From JACKII01 sp963807085 (lineage in GTDB: Bacteria; Pseudomonadota; Alphaproteobacteria; Bin95): a stretch of 64,000 nt of DNA. The DNA lies in contig CAWEBB010000046.1 in NCBI GenBank assembly GCA_963807085.1, positions 27,202 through 91,201 on the forward strand, written 5' to 3'. Under the pieces are notes generated by a model. It did not search any database. It saw only the letters and a list, made by a program, of their open reading frames with translations, and was not told where the DNA came from. Below are positions 63,931 to 64,000 of this stretch, one piece after another (the stretch's first letter is position 1; each line of letters begins with the position of its first letter). The position numbers were made by a program, and so were the translations under genes.

Positions 63931-64000
63931 GCTAGGTCTCCCTTTCGGATCAGCCCGTCCGACCCCCGGTGGGAATTATGGCCGCGTGACAAATATACTA

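Overview
The window is GC-rich chromosomal DNA of an alphaproteobacterium, most likely a Rhodospirillales-like lineage. The basis is the gene set and order: an aroA / FYDLN-acid protein pair beside tRNA-Ala, a hisB-DUF2628-hisH-GNAT-hisA-hisF-hisE-HIT run facing a divergent hslV-hslU, and an EpmA / EF-P pair. The genus cannot be fixed from sequence alone. The window is unusually rich in insertion sequences and broken genes.

Layout. 0-0.9 kb: aroA 5' end, a zinc-ribbon acidic protein, tRNA-Ala(GGC). 1.1-7.8 kb: a decayed mobile region with a dead serine recombinase and nested fragments of IS3, IS110, IS1111, IS66 and an integrase-core element. 8.0-9.5 kb: succinate-semialdehyde dehydrogenase. 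10.1-14.1 kb: surface-polysaccharide genes (GT25, a second glycosyltransferase cut by a complete IS1595-family element, an FkbM methyltransferase). 14.2-27.7 kb: catabolic genes (amidohydrolase, acyl-CoA synthetase, LLM flavoenzyme, D-amino-acid-dehydrogenase-like enzyme, cyclase, hydantoinase B, PAP2, SDR), with frameshifted gamma-glutamyltransferase and acyl-CoA dehydrogenase genes and a hydrolase-methyltransferase fusion. 27.8-38.4 kb: housekeeping core (HIT, histidine biosynthesis, HslVU, pirin, MDR oxidoreductase, EpmA, EF-P).

At 38.5 kb the core ends at a 3' fragment of tRNA-Lys(CTT) followed by a truncated P4-type integrase, which looks like the edge of an integrated island. 38.6-49.0 kb of the island is an IS pile-up. 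Three intact elements show exact target duplications: an IS1595 copy near-identical to the one at 11 kb, an IS1380-family element inside a proton-pumping P-type ATPase, and an IS5-family element inside an IS3 transposase. 49.4-53.7 kb holds a cell-wall hydrolase, a serine resolvase, phage remnants and a dead CYP152-type P450.

53.9-61.7 kb is the most interesting part: a tightly overlapping operon with all seven membrane subunits of respiratory complex I (NuoA, H, J, K, L, M, N) and none of the peripheral redox subunits. Where NuoB-G would lie there is one 302-residue protein that resembles a NuoB-NuoD fusion without iron-sulfur ligands or the quinone-site His motif. Several channel residues are altered (NuoN Glu to Leu, NuoM Glu to Asp, a new Glu in NuoJ). 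I infer an ion-translocating complex not driven by NADH. The operon lies between two directly repeated serine-resolvase cassettes about 12 kb apart; the copy at 62 kb is frameshifted. The window ends in two tandem, broken P27-type terminase small-subunit genes.

Single-base frameshifts recur (ggt, acyl-CoA dehydrogenase, resolvase 2, terminases). They may be real decay or assembly error; reads would decide.
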